Assembly (NCBI GenBank): GCA_902778455.1
Contig: CACYXR010000007.1
Span: 17,554-81,553, forward strand
Direction: 5' to 3'
Length of the DNA: 64,000 nucleotides
Source of the DNA: an uncultured Selenomonadaceae bacterium
Lineage (GTDB): Bacteria; Bacillota; Negativicutes; Selenomonadales; Selenomonadaceae
The notes beneath the pieces were generated by a model, which worked only from the letters and a program-made list of their open reading frames with translations, did not search any database and was not told the origin of the DNA. A program made the position numbers and the translations under genes. Below are positions 18,429 through 28,835 of this stretch, piece by piece; position 1 is the first letter of the stretch, and each line of letters begins with the position of its first letter.

Positions 18429-19841
18429 TCACGCTTCGACGAGGAATGCCTTGTATCCTTTCGTCACCTCGTACAAATCCACGATACTTGTGACTTCCCA
18501 CGGCGCGTGCATCGACAGCACCGGGACGCCGCAGTCGATGACCTGCATCCCATAGAGCGACATGATATAGGCAATCGTGCCGCCGCCGCCGAGATCGACC
18601 TTTCCGAGCTCCGCCGTCTGGAACCGCACCTTGTGCTTATCCATCATGGCTCGAAGCTCGGCGATATATTCCGCGTTCGCGTCGTTGGAGCCGGACTTGC
18701 CCCGCGAGCCCGTGAACTTGTTGAACACCATGCCGCCGCCGAGATAGGCGACATTTTTTTTGTCGAAAGCGCTGGCGTAAAGCGGATCGAAGCCGGAGCT
18801 GACGTCCGAGGAGAGCATCTTGGAATTCGCCAGCGCGCGGCGGAGCCGAAGATCTCCCTTTTCCCCCATGGCCTCCATCAATTCCGCCAGCGTGTTCTCG
18901 AAAAATCTCGACTGCATGCCCGTCGCGCCGACGCTGCCGATTTCCTCTTTATCCACCAACAGGCAGCACGCCGTGCGCGTCGTCTTTTTCGTCTCCAGCA
19001 TCGCACGCAGCGACGTGAACGCGCAGACGCGGTCGTCCTGGCCGTAGCCAAGGGTCATGCTGCGGTCGAAGCCCATGGCGCGGGCGCGTCCTGCGGGAAC
19101 CAGAGTCAGCTCCGCTGAAATGAAATCTTCCTTCGTGATATTGTACTTCGCGGAAAGAATCGCGAGGACGCCCGCCTTGACCGCGTTTTTCTCCTCGTCG
19201 GGCAGCGGCAGGTTGCCGACGAGAATGTCGAGTTTTTCCCCTTCGACGACTTTCGTCGCCCGCTTCTCCATCTGCTCCTGCGCCAGATGGATCAAAAGGT
19301 CGGTAACACAGAAAACAGGATCATCCTCGTTCTCGCCAATGGTAATATCCAGCGTCTTTCCGTCTTTTTTCACCACGACGCCATGCAGCGCCAGGGGAAT
19401 CGTCACCCACTGATATTTCTTGATGCCGCCGTAGTAATGGGTATCAAGGAACGCCATGCCGCCGTCCTCATAGAGCGGATTCTGCTTGAGATCGAGGCGG
19501 CAGGTGTCGATATGGGCGCCGAGAATGGCAAGCCCGTCCTCGATGGGGCGCGTTCCAATCTGGAACAGCGCTACCGTCTTTTTCATGCCAACGGCGTATA
19601 CCTTGTCTCCCGCTTTCAGCTTCTTCCTTTTGCGTATCGCTTCGGATAATTCAATATAGCCCGCCGCCTTTGCCATGCGGACCGTCTCCGCCGCGCTTTC
19701 CCGCTCCGTCTTGCAGTCGGAGATAAAGCCGCGGTAATCGTCTGCCAGCGCGTAGACCTTTTTCTTCTCCGCCTCCGTGTAAGTATTCCAGACATGAATT
19801 TCCTGCTCGTCGTTTTTCTTCTTCGTCTTCTTGTCAGCCAT
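18429..19841 (-). CDS. M18-family aminopeptidase
   Basis: A 470-residue zinc aminopeptidase, probably removing N-terminal acidic or neutral residues from peptides in the cytoplasm. Metal-binding segments are visible: LGAHIDTCRLDLK, YGQDDRVCAFTSL and VDKEEIGSVGATGMQS, and a final histidine in LSMHAPWEV near the C-terminus. The N-terminus is very lysine-rich ([11 protein letters not shown]). It overlaps the end of dusB by 8 bases and is the last gene of the operon. Confidence 0.9.
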   Translation of the reverse strand: MADKKTKKKNDEQEIHVWNTYTEAEKKKVYALADDYRGFISDCKTERESAAETVRMAKAAGYIELSEAIRKRKKLKAGDKVYAVGMKKTVALFQIGTRPIEDGLAILGAHIDTCRLDLKQNPLYEDGGMAFLDTHYYGGIKKYQWVTIPLALHGVVVKKDGKTLDITIGENEDDPVFCVTDLLIHLAQEQMEKRATKVVEGEKLDILVGNLPLPDEEKNAVKAGVLAILSAKYNITKEDFISAELTLVPAGRARAMGFDRSMTLGYGQDDRVCAFTSLRAMLETKKTTRTACCLLVDKEEIGSVGATGMQSRFFENTLAELMEAMGEKGDLRLRRALANSKMLSSDVSSGFDPLYASAFDKKNVAYLGGGMVFNKFTGSRGKSGSNDANAEYIAELRAMMDKHKVRFQTAELGKVDLGGGGTIAYIMSLYGMQVIDCGVPVLSMHAPWEVTSIVDLYEVTKGYKAFLVEA

Positions 19842-20817
19842 TTTTATCTTCTCCCGCTTTTTTTATCATATTCTCGACAATCCTGTGAAAATCTTCCCGA
19901 GTCTCCGCATGGTTGAAAGCGTCGCGAAGATTCCCGCCGCCCACCATGCCCTTTGTGTACCATGTGGCATGCTTACGCATTTCCCGCGCGCCGATATAAT
20001 CGCCCTTGTATTGAATCAACATATCAAGATGGCGCAAAATCAGCGCGCCTCTCTCGGCGATGGTCGGCGGCGGAAGTTCGACGCCCGTTTCCAAAAAAGA
20101 ACGGAAAACGCGAAAAATCCACGGATTCCCTTGTGCCGCACGTCCGATCATCACGCCGTCGCACCCCGTCTCACGGAACACGCGCGCAAGGTCAGCCGTT
20201 GTTCGGATATCCCCATTGGCAATGACCGGGACTTTCACCGCGCGTTTGACCGCCGCGATCATGCTCCAATCCGCGTGGCCTTTATAATATTGCTCCCGCG
20301 TGCGCCCATGCACGGCGATGGCCGCAACGCCAGCCGCCTCGGCCCGCTTCGCCATTTCCACGGCGACAATGCTCGACGCATCCCAACCAATCCGCATTTT
20401 CACTGTCACAGGGAGCTTCGTCGCTTTGGCCAAAGCGGCGAGAATTCTCTCCGCCAGCTCCGGCTCCTTCAAAAGCGCAGAGCCCGCGCCGTTCTTCACG
20501 ATTTTCGGCGCAGGACAGCCCATATTGAAATCAATCACGTCCGCGCAGCCGAGACTTTCCACGTAAGCCGCCGCTTCCGCGACCGGCTCGGGGCGCGCGC
20601 CGAAAAGCTGCATGGCCAAAGGACGCTCTTCCGGTACCGTCTCCAGCATCGCTAATGTCTTTTCGTTTCGGAAATGAATGCCGAGCACGCTGACCATTTC
20701 CGCGAACGCCATCGCGCAGCCCATTTCATGCGCGAGAATTCGATACGGCGTATCGGTCACGCCCGCCATCGGCGCGAGGAAAACCGGCGTCGGAAAATCG
20801 AGGTTCCCGATTTTCAT
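19834..20817 (-). CDS. dusB: tRNA-dihydrouridine synthase (DusB type)
   Basis: A flavin enzyme reducing uridines in the tRNA D-loop region. The 327-residue product begins [25 protein letters not shown]-binding and catalytic segments include [21 protein letters not shown] (catalytic Cys), [22 protein letters not shown] and [13 protein letters not shown]. The start overlaps the coaX stop by ATGA, so translation is probably coupled; the nearest Shine-Dalgarno is rather far (about 14 bases). Confidence 0.93.
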   Translation of the reverse strand: MKIGNLDFPTPVFLAPMAGVTDTPYRILAHEMGCAMAFAEMVSVLGIHFRNEKTLAMLETVPEERPLAMQLFGARPEPVAEAAAYVESLGCADVIDFNMGCPAPKIVKNGAGSALLKEPELAERILAALAKATKLPVTVKMRIGWDASSIVAVEMAKRAEAAGVAAIAVHGRTREQYYKGHADWSMIAAVKRAVKVPVIANGDIRTTADLARVFRETGCDGVMIGRAAQGNPWIFRVFRSFLETGVELPPPTIAERGALILRHLDMLIQYKGDYIGAREMRKHATWYTKGMVGGGNLRDAFNHAETREDFHRIVENMIKKAGEDKNG

Positions 20818-21632
20818 TGCGCTTTCTTGTCCTCGCATTTTTTCTCGTCGGATTTCTTGTCGTCCGCCGAGAGATTGCGCTCGTAAAGCACCCGAAGTCC
20901 GGTCAGCGTCAGGAAATTGTCCACCTTGTCGATGGTCTTCGACTCCCGCGAGATCATCCGCGCCATTCCGCCCGTCGCAATGACCTTCATCTCCTGCTTC
21001 ATTTCTGCCTTGATCCGCCGCACGATTTCGTCGATCTGCCCGACGAAGCCGAAAATCACGCCGGCCTGCATGCCCGTCACCGTATTCTTGCATATGACGG
21101 TCTTCGGCGTCACCAGCGCGACACGCGGAAGCTGGGCCGCCCGCTGGAACAGCGCCTCGGTGGAAATGCCGATGCCCGGCGCGATGACGCCGCCGAGATA
21201 ATCACCGTTCGTGTCCACGATGTCAAAGGTCGTCGCCGTCCCGATGTCCACAACGATCAGCGGCCCGCCGTATTGTTCGAACGCACCGACGGAATTGACG
21301 ATACGATCCGCACCGATTTCCCGCGGGTTCTCGTAACGGAGACGTATGCCCGTCTTGATACCCGGCCCCACGATCAGCGGACGCAGGTGGAAATACCGCT
21401 CGCACATCTTGACCAGCGGCACCACGAGCGGCGGCACCACCGACGAAATGATGATCGCGTCGATATCCGTCATGCGAATTCCCTGAAAGCGGAACAAATC
21501 GTTAATCAGCATGCCGTACTCGTCGCCGGTCTTCTGCCGGTCGGTCGAAATGCGCCAGTGCTTCATCAGACGCTTGCCCTCATATGTGCCGAGCACGATA
21601 TTGCTGTTGCCGATGTCGAAAACCAAAAGCAT
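20814..21632 (-). CDS. coaX: type III pantothenate kinase
   Basis: First step of coenzyme A synthesis, phosphorylating pantothenate. The 272-residue product shows ASKHA-fold phosphate motifs: [11 protein letters not shown] at the N-terminus, [22 protein letters not shown] and [11 protein letters not shown]. The charged C-terminal tail ([16 protein letters not shown]) is an addition of unknown value. Placement between birA and dusB is common in Firmicutes and supports the call. Confidence 0.95.
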   Translation of the reverse strand: MLLVFDIGNSNIVLGTYEGKRLMKHWRISTDRQKTGDEYGMLINDLFRFQGIRMTDIDAIIISSVVPPLVVPLVKMCERYFHLRPLIVGPGIKTGIRLRYENPREIGADRIVNSVGAFEQYGGPLIVVDIGTATTFDIVDTNGDYLGGVIAPGIGISTEALFQRAAQLPRVALVTPKTVICKNTVTGMQAGVIFGFVGQIDEIVRRIKAEMKQEMKVIATGGMARMISRESKTIDKVDNFLTLTGLRVLYERNLSADDKKSDEKKCEDKKAQ

Positions 21633-21650
21633 AGCTTTCCTCCAAAAATT

Positions 21651-22628
21651 TTATTTTTTCCTCGGACGAATGGAAACATCCCCCGCCAATACGCGGCGGC
21701 GTCCCTCGATTGTGTCGATCAGGAGCGCGCCGTCCTCGTCGATATCCACCGCCGTTCCGACGAACGTCTCCTTGACGCCGATCACATTGACCTCCTGCCC
21801 CAGCGTCACGGAATACTTCCGCCATTCGTCCAGCACCGCGCCAAAGCCGTCCTTTTCAATGCGCAGGTATAACTCGTCCATCGCTTCCAGCACGCGCTCA
21901 AAAAGCTCCTGCCGATTTACGTTGCCGCCGCGCAGCATAGAAAGCGACGTCGCGATATCCCTGACATCCTCCGGGAAATCCTCCGGCCAAAGATTCACAT
22001 TGATGCCGGTGCCGATGACCACATAATTGACGCGCTCCATTTCTGCGCTCATTTCCGTCAGGATACCGACGAGCTTCTTCCCGTTTTTGTCGAGCACATC
22101 ATTTGGCCACTTGATGCCGACGGAAAAGCCCATATCCTTCATCGCCCGGACAACCGCCACCGCCGCCATCAGCGTGCATTTCGGCGCCTCCTGCGGCAAG
22201 AACGACGGCCTAAGCACAACGGAAAACCAAACCCCTTTCCGCGAGGGCGAAAACCATCCGCGGGAAAGCCGCCCCTTTCCGGCGCCCTGCGCCTCCGCAA
22301 CGACCACCGTGCCGTCCGGCGTCCCTTCCATCGCAAGCCGCTTCGCTTCGTTGTTCGAGGACGGAATTTCATCATAATGAATCAGCGTCCGCCCGATGAC
22401 TTTCGTCCGAAGCATCGGCTGAATTTCCTGCGGCAGCAAAAGATCGGGCGTATCGATCAACGAATACCCTTTCCGCGCGTGGCTTTCAATCTCATAGCCT
22501 GCCGCCTTCAGCGCCCGGATATGCTTCCAGACCGCCGTACGCGAAACACCAAGGCATCCTGCGATTTCCTCTCCGGAAATATAGCCATCGCCTGTCGCAC
22601 GCAACAATGCGAGAACTTTCTTCTGCAA
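21651..22628 (-). CDS. birA: biotin--[acetyl-CoA-carboxylase] ligase / biotin repressor
   Basis: 325 residues. An N-terminal winged helix (ISGEEIAGCLGVSRTAVWKHI) is followed by the biotin protein ligase domain with GKGRLSRGWFSP, which binds biotinyl-AMP, then KWPNDVL and GTGINVN, and a C-terminal SH3-like part. It therefore belongs to the bifunctional class that also represses biotin genes. The frame opens 18 codons earlier, but the TTG at 22628 has GAGGGGGAG just upstream and gives the normal N-terminus. It heads the operon with coaX. Confidence 0.93.
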   Translation of the reverse strand: MQKKVLALLRATGDGYISGEEIAGCLGVSRTAVWKHIRALKAAGYEIESHARKGYSLIDTPDLLLPQEIQPMLRTKVIGRTLIHYDEIPSSNNEAKRLAMEGTPDGTVVVAEAQGAGKGRLSRGWFSPSRKGVWFSVVLRPSFLPQEAPKCTLMAAVAVVRAMKDMGFSVGIKWPNDVLDKNGKKLVGILTEMSAEMERVNYVVIGTGINVNLWPEDFPEDVRDIATSLSMLRGGNVNRQELFERVLEAMDELYLRIEKDGFGAVLDEWRKYSVTLGQEVNVIGVKETFVGTAVDIDEDGALLIDTIEGRRRVLAGDVSIRPRKK

Positions 22629-22833
22629 AACAACTCCCCCTCTTTCATAACGGAAACACTGAACACTTCCCGCCTTATTCATCGTTTCCCAAGGGTCTTT
22701 TTCAAAAATAAATCATTTTCATATTATAATATTAATTACGCCGCAATTATACATTTTTTTCAATTCCTCCGCAACTTTACAAACGCGAGGAAAATCATTA
22801 AAATATCCAAAGCACGGAAAGGAAGGACTCCAA

Positions 22834-23325
22834 ATGAACACAAAAATATTCCGCAGCCTGCTTTTTGCATTGCTGCTGCTGCTGCCGACAGCCACCGCCC
22901 TCGCGGGACGACCGGATATTTCCTGCGACAAGCAGACCTTCGACATCTTCACCGGCCGCTACCTGCTCGACGGCAATGTACGCGTCGCCGAAAAGGATCG
23001 CGCCGTCACCGCCGATCATGCCCAGGTCAGTCTGATTACGCAGGAAGTCTGGGCACAGGGGAATGTAACGCTGCTTCAGGAAGGATATACCTTCCGTGGT
23101 GAAGACCTTTACGTGGAAGGCAGAGGACATATCGCCCACCTGAAACAGGATATTCTCTTCCAGCGCGGCGATCTCACCATCCAAGCAGACGACGTCGTCT
23201 TCAACTGGGACACGAAAATTGCCGAATGCACAGGAAACGTGACGCGCATCTTAGCAGGAGAAAAGAGAAACCTCTCGCGCCTCGTTTACAATGTGGCAAC
23301 GGAAGAAATCGTCAGCGAGGAATAA
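22834..23325 (+). CDS. LptA/OstA-like periplasmic protein
   Basis: 163 residues with a clear signal peptide (MNTKIFRSLLFALLLLLPTATALAG). The mature part is a short OstA/LptA beta-jellyroll fold with repeats such as DGNVRVAEKDRAVTADHAQV and AQGNVTLLQEG. LptA-like proteins bridge lipopolysaccharide across the periplasm, so this indicates an outer membrane. LptC, LptB and LptD are not adjacent, so it may be a paralogue rather than LptA itself. GGAAAGGAAGG lies before the ATG, and the AT-rich interval 22683-22833 should hold its promoter and that of birA. Confidence 0.75.
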   Translation: MNTKIFRSLLFALLLLLPTATALAGRPDISCDKQTFDIFTGRYLLDGNVRVAEKDRAVTADHAQVSLITQEVWAQGNVTLLQEGYTFRGEDLYVEGRGHIAHLKQDILFQRGDLTIQADDVVFNWDTKIAECTGNVTRILAGEKRNLSRLVYNVATEEIVSEE

Positions 23326-23337
23326 AAATAATTGCAT

Positions 23338-23386
23338 CAAAAAACGGAACGTTTCGGGATTCGCCTTAAACGTTCCGTTTTTATTT
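23338..23386. terminator. terminator between convergent LptA-like and RND genes
   Basis: A 15-16 bp stem (AAAAACGGAACGTTT / AAACGTTCCGTTTTT) with a 13-base loop, flanked by A and T runs. It overlaps the RND stop codon by a couple of bases. Confidence 0.9.
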
Positions 23387-26300
23387 ACGCTCCACTTGCC
23401 CCGGCTTCCCTTTTCTCCCGGTATTCCTCGACCAACATATAAACCAGCGGCACGACGACCAGCGTCAGCAGCGTCGAAGTTGTAAGACCGCCGATCAGCA
23501 CGACGCCCATGGACTGACGGAGCTCCGCACCCTCACCGATACCGAGCGCCACAGGCAGCATACCGAGAAGCGTCGAAAGCGTCGTCATCAGGATCGGACG
23601 CAAACGGAGCGAGCAGGCTTCCAAAATCGCGTCGCGGATTCCCATCCCCTTCTCCCGCGCCTGGTTCGCGTAGTCGATCAGCAGGATCGCATTTTTCGTC
23701 ACAAGCCCCAACAGCATCGTGAAGCCGATAACGGACATCATATTCGCCGTCTGGTCCGCGACGAGAAGACCAAGCACCGCGCCGATAATCGCGAAAGGCA
23801 GGCTCATCATGATAATCAGCGGCTGGGACAAGCTCTCGAACTCGGCGGCAAGCACCATGTAAATCAGCACGATTGCCAAAACGATAGCCTTGACAACCTC
23901 GCCGAAAATACGGCTCATCATATCGGACTGGCCGATCATTTTCGCGCGGTAGCCGATATCCATGTTGAGCGCCGGAATATAGTCGCTCTGGATTTTTTGC
24001 AGCAAATCGCCGGGAGACGTGCCGACAGTGTCGGCATAAACGGCAATCTGCCTTTGACGTCCCTCGCGGTTGATACGGGTCGGGCCGGATTCCAGCGTGA
24101 CCTCCGCGATATCGCCGAGACGGATAAAGCTGCCGTTCGACGTCGAGACGCGCAGGTTCTTTACGTCATCGACAGTCCGGCGGTTTGCCTTCTCCATCTG
24201 GAAAATGATGTCATAGTCGTTGTTGCCGATGGTATACGAATTCCTCGTGCTCTTCCCCTGGAACGCGTACTGCACCACCGATCCGACCGAGGAATTGTCC
24301 AGCCCAAGGCGGCTCGCCTTGAGTTGATCGAGACGGATCACGATTTCCGGTTCAGCGTCATTGCCTTGAATTTCCACGTCCGTTGCGCCGGGGAATCCTC
24401 GAATCATATCCGCAAGCTCGTTCGCGTAGCGCATCAGGTATTCAAGATCACTGCCGCGAAGGCCGATCTGCACCGGCCTCGACTCGCCGCGTCCCCCGCC
24501 GCCGCCCTGGTTCGTAACAACGGTAACCTGCATCTCGCCCACGGAGGAAAATTTCTTGCGCAAATCGGTCATGATTTCCTGCATACTGCGTTTCCGCTCA
24601 TCGGAAGGATACAGCTTTACGTCGATACCGCCTTCGTTGACCGGCGTGCGAACGCCGCCGATTCGCGTCGCGGCGACGCGTACCTCAGGCATAGCCGCAA
24701 TTTCCTGCTCCAGGGGCTGCACGAGACGCGCCATGCGCTCCAGGCTCGTGCCCGGAGGCGCCTTGACGTTCACGCTGAACTCGCCGGAATCATAGACCGG
24801 CTGCAGCTCTATACCCAGGAACGGAAACAGAGCGAAATTCAGGAGCAGTGTCGCAAACGACGCCGCGATGAATTTCTTCGGATGACCGATGGCAAAATGC
24901 ATCAACTGGTCGTAGAATTCCCGCAGGGAATCAAAAGCCGCCTCAAACCGTTCCAGCAGCCATTCAATAAACGGCGGGCGCAAGGACTTCGACGTATCCT
25001 CCTTGGTCGGGTCCTTCAGCCAATGCGCCGACACCATCGGCGTCAGCGTATAAGCGGACATCGTGGAGAAAGCAAGCGCGAAAGCGACAGTCAGGCCGAA
25101 CTGCTTGAAATACTGTCCGACCACCTCGCCCATCGAACCGATCGGCACAAAAACCGCCATCAGAGACATGGACGTGGCGAGAATCGCCAGCACCAATTCC
25201 TTTGTGGCGTCCGCCGCTGCCGCCATCGGCTTTTTCCCCATCTCGATATGGCGGAAAACATTCTCGACCAGGACGATCGCGTCGTCAATCAAAAAGCCCA
25301 CCGCCAGCGAAAGCCCCATCAGAGACATATTGTTCAGCGTGAAATCCATCAGCCGCATCAGATAGAACGTGGCAATAATGGAGGTCGGGATTGCAAGGCC
25401 GCCGATAATGGTCGCCCGAAGATCCTGTAAAAACATATAGGTAATCGCCAATGCGAGGAAACCGCCGAACAGGATCGTGTTCCAAACATCGGCGACATTC
25501 GAACGGATATAGCGCGACTGGTCGCGGGTGATGTCCACGCGGATATCCGGCGGCAGATCATTTTCCTGCAGTGTCTTCAATGCGGCGTTCACACGGTCGA
25601 CAACCTCGACGGTATTCGTCCGGGACTGCTTTCGGACGAATACGATGACGCAGGGAATACCGTTCGCCCGGGAATACGTCTCCTCGTCCTCCCAGGTATC
25701 CTCCACCTCGGCCACATCAGTGAGCATGACCGGCTTCCCGTCATGGCTGGCGACGACAATCTGCTTGAAATCGTCAATGCTGTAAAACTTTCCCACCGTA
25801 CGGACGGTAATGGTATTCTGCCCGTCTCGGATTTTTCCGCCCGGCGTGTTGTAGTTCGCCGCGTTGACCTGCTGCAGCACCGTCTGGATGGAAATTCCGT
25901 AGGCCTTCAGCTTCTCCGGCATCATGTGGATCTTCATCGCGCGGGAACTGGCGCCGACCACCGTCGCCTCCGCCACGCCGTCAAGCTGCTGCAGCTCATC
26001 CACCACAAGGTCATCCACAAGGCGGCGAACCTCCTGCGGCGGACGTACATCCGAAGCGAAGGTATAGGCCGCAATGGCCTGCGAAGACGTGTCGAAATTC
26101 TGCACCGTCGGCTCGTCGATGTCATCCGGCAAACGGCGGCGCACCGTCGCGACTTTCTCGCGCACCTCGCTGGCCATCGCCTTCGGATCGACGCCGATAT
26201 CAAATTCCAGCACTGTCTGGGAAAAGCCCTCGCGAATCGTCGAGGTGATGGTCTTGATGCCGGAAACCTGGCTGACGCGGTTCTCGATCGGTTTCGTGAT

Positions 26301-26480
26301 CAGCGTTTCCATTTCCTCCGGCGCAGTGCCCTCGTAAGTCACCGTCACGCCGACCAACGGCAGATCGACGTCAGGATACAGGTCGACGCCGAGCTCCGGG
26401 TACGAGCGTATTCCGAAAACGACCAGCACGAGAATGAACATCGTCGTGAATACAGGCCGCTTGATAAAGGTTTCAATCAT
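23385..26480 (-). CDS. RND-family efflux transporter (HAE1/AcrB-like)
   Basis: A 1031-residue inner-membrane proton-driven pump that works with a periplasmic adaptor and an outer-membrane channel. It starts MIETFIKRPVFTTMFI, the typical HAE1 N-terminus. It has two large periplasmic loops and 12 expected membrane segments. The proton-relay motif GLSLAVGFLIDDAIVLVENVFRH is present, with two adjacent aspartates in TM4. No TolC-like gene is in the window, so the outer-membrane partner must be elsewhere. It follows the adaptor gene by 12 bases. Substrates cannot be read from sequence. Confidence 0.93.
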   Translation of the reverse strand: MIETFIKRPVFTTMFILVLVVFGIRSYPELGVDLYPDVDLPLVGVTVTYEGTAPEEMETLITKPIENRVSQVSGIKTITSTIREGFSQTVLEFDIGVDPKAMASEVREKVATVRRRLPDDIDEPTVQNFDTSSQAIAAYTFASDVRPPQEVRRLVDDLVVDELQQLDGVAEATVVGASSRAMKIHMMPEKLKAYGISIQTVLQQVNAANYNTPGGKIRDGQNTITVRTVGKFYSIDDFKQIVVASHDGKPVMLTDVAEVEDTWEDEETYSRANGIPCVIVFVRKQSRTNTVEVVDRVNAALKTLQENDLPPDIRVDITRDQSRYIRSNVADVWNTILFGGFLALAITYMFLQDLRATIIGGLAIPTSIIATFYLMRLMDFTLNNMSLMGLSLAVGFLIDDAIVLVENVFRHIEMGKKPMAAAADATKELVLAILATSMSLMAVFVPIGSMGEVVGQYFKQFGLTVAFALAFSTMSAYTLTPMVSAHWLKDPTKEDTSKSLRPPFIEWLLERFEAAFDSLREFYDQLMHFAIGHPKKFIAASFATLLLNFALFPFLGIELQPVYDSGEFSVNVKAPPGTSLERMARLVQPLEQEIAAMPEVRVAATRIGGVRTPVNEGGIDVKLYPSDERKRSMQEIMTDLRKKFSSVGEMQVTVVTNQGGGGGRGESRPVQIGLRGSDLEYLMRYANELADMIRGFPGATDVEIQGNDAEPEIVIRLDQLKASRLGLDNSSVGSVVQYAFQGKSTRNSYTIGNNDYDIIFQMEKANRRTVDDVKNLRVSTSNGSFIRLGDIAEVTLESGPTRINREGRQRQIAVYADTVGTSPGDLLQKIQSDYIPALNMDIGYRAKMIGQSDMMSRIFGEVVKAIVLAIVLIYMVLAAEFESLSQPLIIMMSLPFAIIGAVLGLLVADQTANMMSVIGFTMLLGLVTKNAILLIDYANQAREKGMGIRDAILEACSLRLRPILMTTLSTLLGMLPVALGIGEGAELRQSMGVVLIGGLTTSTLLTLVVVPLVYMLVEEYREKREAGASGA

Positions 26481-26492
26481 AAATAATCTTCC

Positions 26493-27626
26493 TTACTTAT
26501 TCCCTTCCTCTTCGAGGCGATCCACGACTTTCACCTTGCTGCCCTCGCGGAGCTTATTCTGCCCGCCGACAATCACGAGATCGTTTTCGGTGATGCCGTC
26601 GAAAATCTCCACGAGATCGTCGCCGATATAGCCGGTAGTGACGACGCGGCGCACCGCCGTTTCATTCTCGACGACATAAACCGTGCGCTGGTCGTCGCGC
26701 ATCACGATGGCCGAAAACGGCACAGTCATCATATTTTCCTTCGCCTTCGTCGTAATGACCGCGTCCGCGTAAACGCCGCCCTTCAAGCGTCCGTCCCGAT
26801 TGTCGATGGAAACCTCCGCCTCAAAGGTGCGCGAGGCGCTGTCCGCCACCGGCGCCACCCGCGTAATCACACCGCGCGCCGATTTGTCGTCGCCAGCCAT
26901 TGAGGGAATCGTAAAGTCCACCGTCCCCCCGGGCGCTACACTGGCAACGTATCCTTCCGGAACGTCGATTTTTGCCAACAGCGTCGAAATGTCGGCAATG
27001 TTGAAAAGCGCAGTGCCGACCTTTGCGTAATAGCCTTCCTGATAATACCGCTTCTGGATAATGCCCGCCCGCGGCGTCGAGACCGTCGTCCCGCCGAGCC
27101 TGGACCGGGCCGCGTCCAGTGCGCCCTGCGCCGCGTCCAGCTTCGCCGCCGCGTTCGCATGAGCAAAACGCAAATGGTCTACCGATTCCTGCGACACTGC
27201 GCCGTCCATCAAAAGCTTTTCATATCGCTCCAGATCCATTGCCGTCTTTTCGAGATTCGTCTGCGCGTCCACATAGGCGCCTTCCGCAGCCAGATACGCC
27301 GCCGACATATCCTTCTGCTCCAGCACGACGAGATCGTCCCCCGCCGCGACAGCCTGCCCTTCCTGCACCAAGACGCGCTCGATACGCCCGTCCACCTTCG
27401 CGGCGACATCCGCCTGCCAGATCGGCTGCAGCGTGCCGGAGAACCGGATCTTCGGCACCACCGTCTGCCGCTTCGGATGCTCGGCCACGACGGAAACCAC
27501 CGTACCCTGACGGCTCTTCTGCGCCTTCTCGCTGCGCCCCATGATATTTTGCGCCACGCGAAAACCGACGATTGCCACCAACACAACCGCCAATATCAAA
27601 AAAATACGCGACTTGCCCGATTTCAT
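26493..27626 (-). CDS. RND periplasmic adaptor (membrane-fusion protein)
   Basis: A 377-residue partner of the adjacent pump. An N-terminal membrane anchor (IFLILAVVLVAIVGFRVAQ) is followed by a lipoyl half (VAAKVDGRIERVLVQEGQAV), a helical hairpin with coiled-coil character at about residues 105-170, the second lipoyl half, and beta-barrel and membrane-proximal domains. It is first in a two-gene operon. No TetR- or MarR-type regulator is next to it. Confidence 0.9.
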   Translation of the reverse strand: MKSGKSRIFLILAVVLVAIVGFRVAQNIMGRSEKAQKSRQGTVVSVVAEHPKRQTVVPKIRFSGTLQPIWQADVAAKVDGRIERVLVQEGQAVAAGDDLVVLEQKDMSAAYLAAEGAYVDAQTNLEKTAMDLERYEKLLMDGAVSQESVDHLRFAHANAAAKLDAAQGALDAARSRLGGTTVSTPRAGIIQKRYYQEGYYAKVGTALFNIADISTLLAKIDVPEGYVASVAPGGTVDFTIPSMAGDDKSARGVITRVAPVADSASRTFEAEVSIDNRDGRLKGGVYADAVITTKAKENMMTVPFSAIVMRDDQRTVYVVENETAVRRVVTTGYIGDDLVEIFDGITENDLVIVGGQNKLREGSKVKVVDRLEEEGNK

Positions 27627-27730
27627 TTCTTTCCCTCACAATCTTGCCCATACATTCCTCGATGCGATATATCTTTCGACGCCGTTTCCCATTTTCCTTT
27701 GATTCAAGGAAAGTTTAATCTATTTTTAAG

Positions 27731-27777
27731 AAAAAGGAACTGTCCATGAAGATTCTCTTCATGGACAGTTCCTTTTT
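27731..27777. terminator. very strong bidirectional terminator after ruvB
   Basis: A perfect 21-bp stem (left arm 27731-27751, right arm 27757-27777) begins AAAAAGGAACTG and ends in five T. It lies 20 bases past the ruvB stop. Confidence 0.92.
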
Positions 27778-27797
27778 CTGCTGTATTTTATCCTTTC

Positions 27798-28835
27798 TTA
27801 TTCGAACAGCGAAACCGTAGTTTCATCTTCCGTTCCCGGATACGGGATCTTCATGTGCTCATATCCTGCGCGTGTCACTACGCGTCCTCTTGGCGTCCGC
27901 ATCAGGAATCCCAACTGGATCAGGAACGGTTCGTAAACGTCAGTGATGGTGTCGGCTTCTTCGCTGATGGCCGCCGCCATTGTTTCCAGCCCTACCGGAC
28001 CGCCGCCGAATTTCTCGATCATCGTCAACAGCATCCGACGATCCATACGGTCGAGGCCGATCTTGTCGACCTCCAGACGAACGAGAGCTTCGTCCGCAAG
28101 TTTTGAGGTGATTACACCGTCGCCTTTGACCTGCGCGAAGTCACGAACCCGCTTCAGCAGGCGGTTGGCCACGCGCGGCGTTCCCCGCGAGCGTCTGGCG
28201 ATTTCCATGGCCCCGTCCGCTTCGATCTCGATTTTCAGGATTTCCGCCGCCCGCTTGATGATTTCCACGAGGGATTCCGGCTTGTAATATTCGAGCCGCA
28301 GCGACACGCCGAAGCGGTCTCTGAGCGGCGCCGCCAGCGCGCCTTCTCTCGTCGTAGCGCCAACCAGCGTGAACGGCGCGATATCAAGGCGTATCGACCG
28401 CGCGCTCGGACCTTTGCCAATGATGATATCCAGCGCGAAATCCTCCATCGCGGAGTACAGCACTTCCTCGACGCTGCGGGACAGGCGATGGATTTCGTCG
28501 ATAAACAGGACGTCCTTCTCGCCGAGATTCGTCAAGAGCGCGGCCAAATCGCCCGACCGCTCGATGGCGGGACCGCTGGTCACGCGGAAATTCACGCCCA
28601 TCTCGTTGGCAATGATTGCCGCCAGCGTCGTCTTGCCCAGTCCCGGAGGTCCGGAAAGAAGCACATGGTCCAGCGCTTCCCCGCGCTTCATTGCGGCCTG
28701 GATAAAAACGGACAGATTTTCCTTCGCTTTGTCCTGCCCGATATATTCGCGGAATTTTCGCGGACGCAGGCTGAACTGCCAGTCGTCGGAGGGCTGCTCC
28801 TCCTTGGCCACGATGCGGCCTTCCTGTTCTTCCAC
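27798..28835 (-). CDS. ruvB: Holliday junction branch-migration ATPase RuvB
   Basis: The AAA+ motor that drives branch migration with RuvA. 345 residues, with Walker [10 protein letters not shown], Walker [12 protein letters not shown], sensor 1 in [10 protein letters not shown] and the arginine-finger region [15 protein letters not shown]. The C-terminal winged helix ends in the usual R-T-P-R-G-R segment. It starts directly after the ruvA stop and is last in ruvCAB. Confidence 0.97.
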   Translation of the reverse strand: MEEQEGRIVAKEEQPSDDWQFSLRPRKFREYIGQDKAKENLSVFIQAAMKRGEALDHVLLSGPPGLGKTTLAAIIANEMGVNFRVTSGPAIERSGDLAALLTNLGEKDVLFIDEIHRLSRSVEEVLYSAMEDFALDIIIGKGPSARSIRLDIAPFTLVGATTREGALAAPLRDRFGVSLRLEYYKPESLVEIIKRAAEILKIEIEADGAMEIARRSRGTPRVANRLLKRVRDFAQVKGDGVITSKLADEALVRLEVDKIGLDRMDRRMLLTMIEKFGGGPVGLETMAAAISEEADTITDVYEPFLIQLGFLMRTPRGRVVTRAGYEHMKIPYPGTEDETTVSLFE

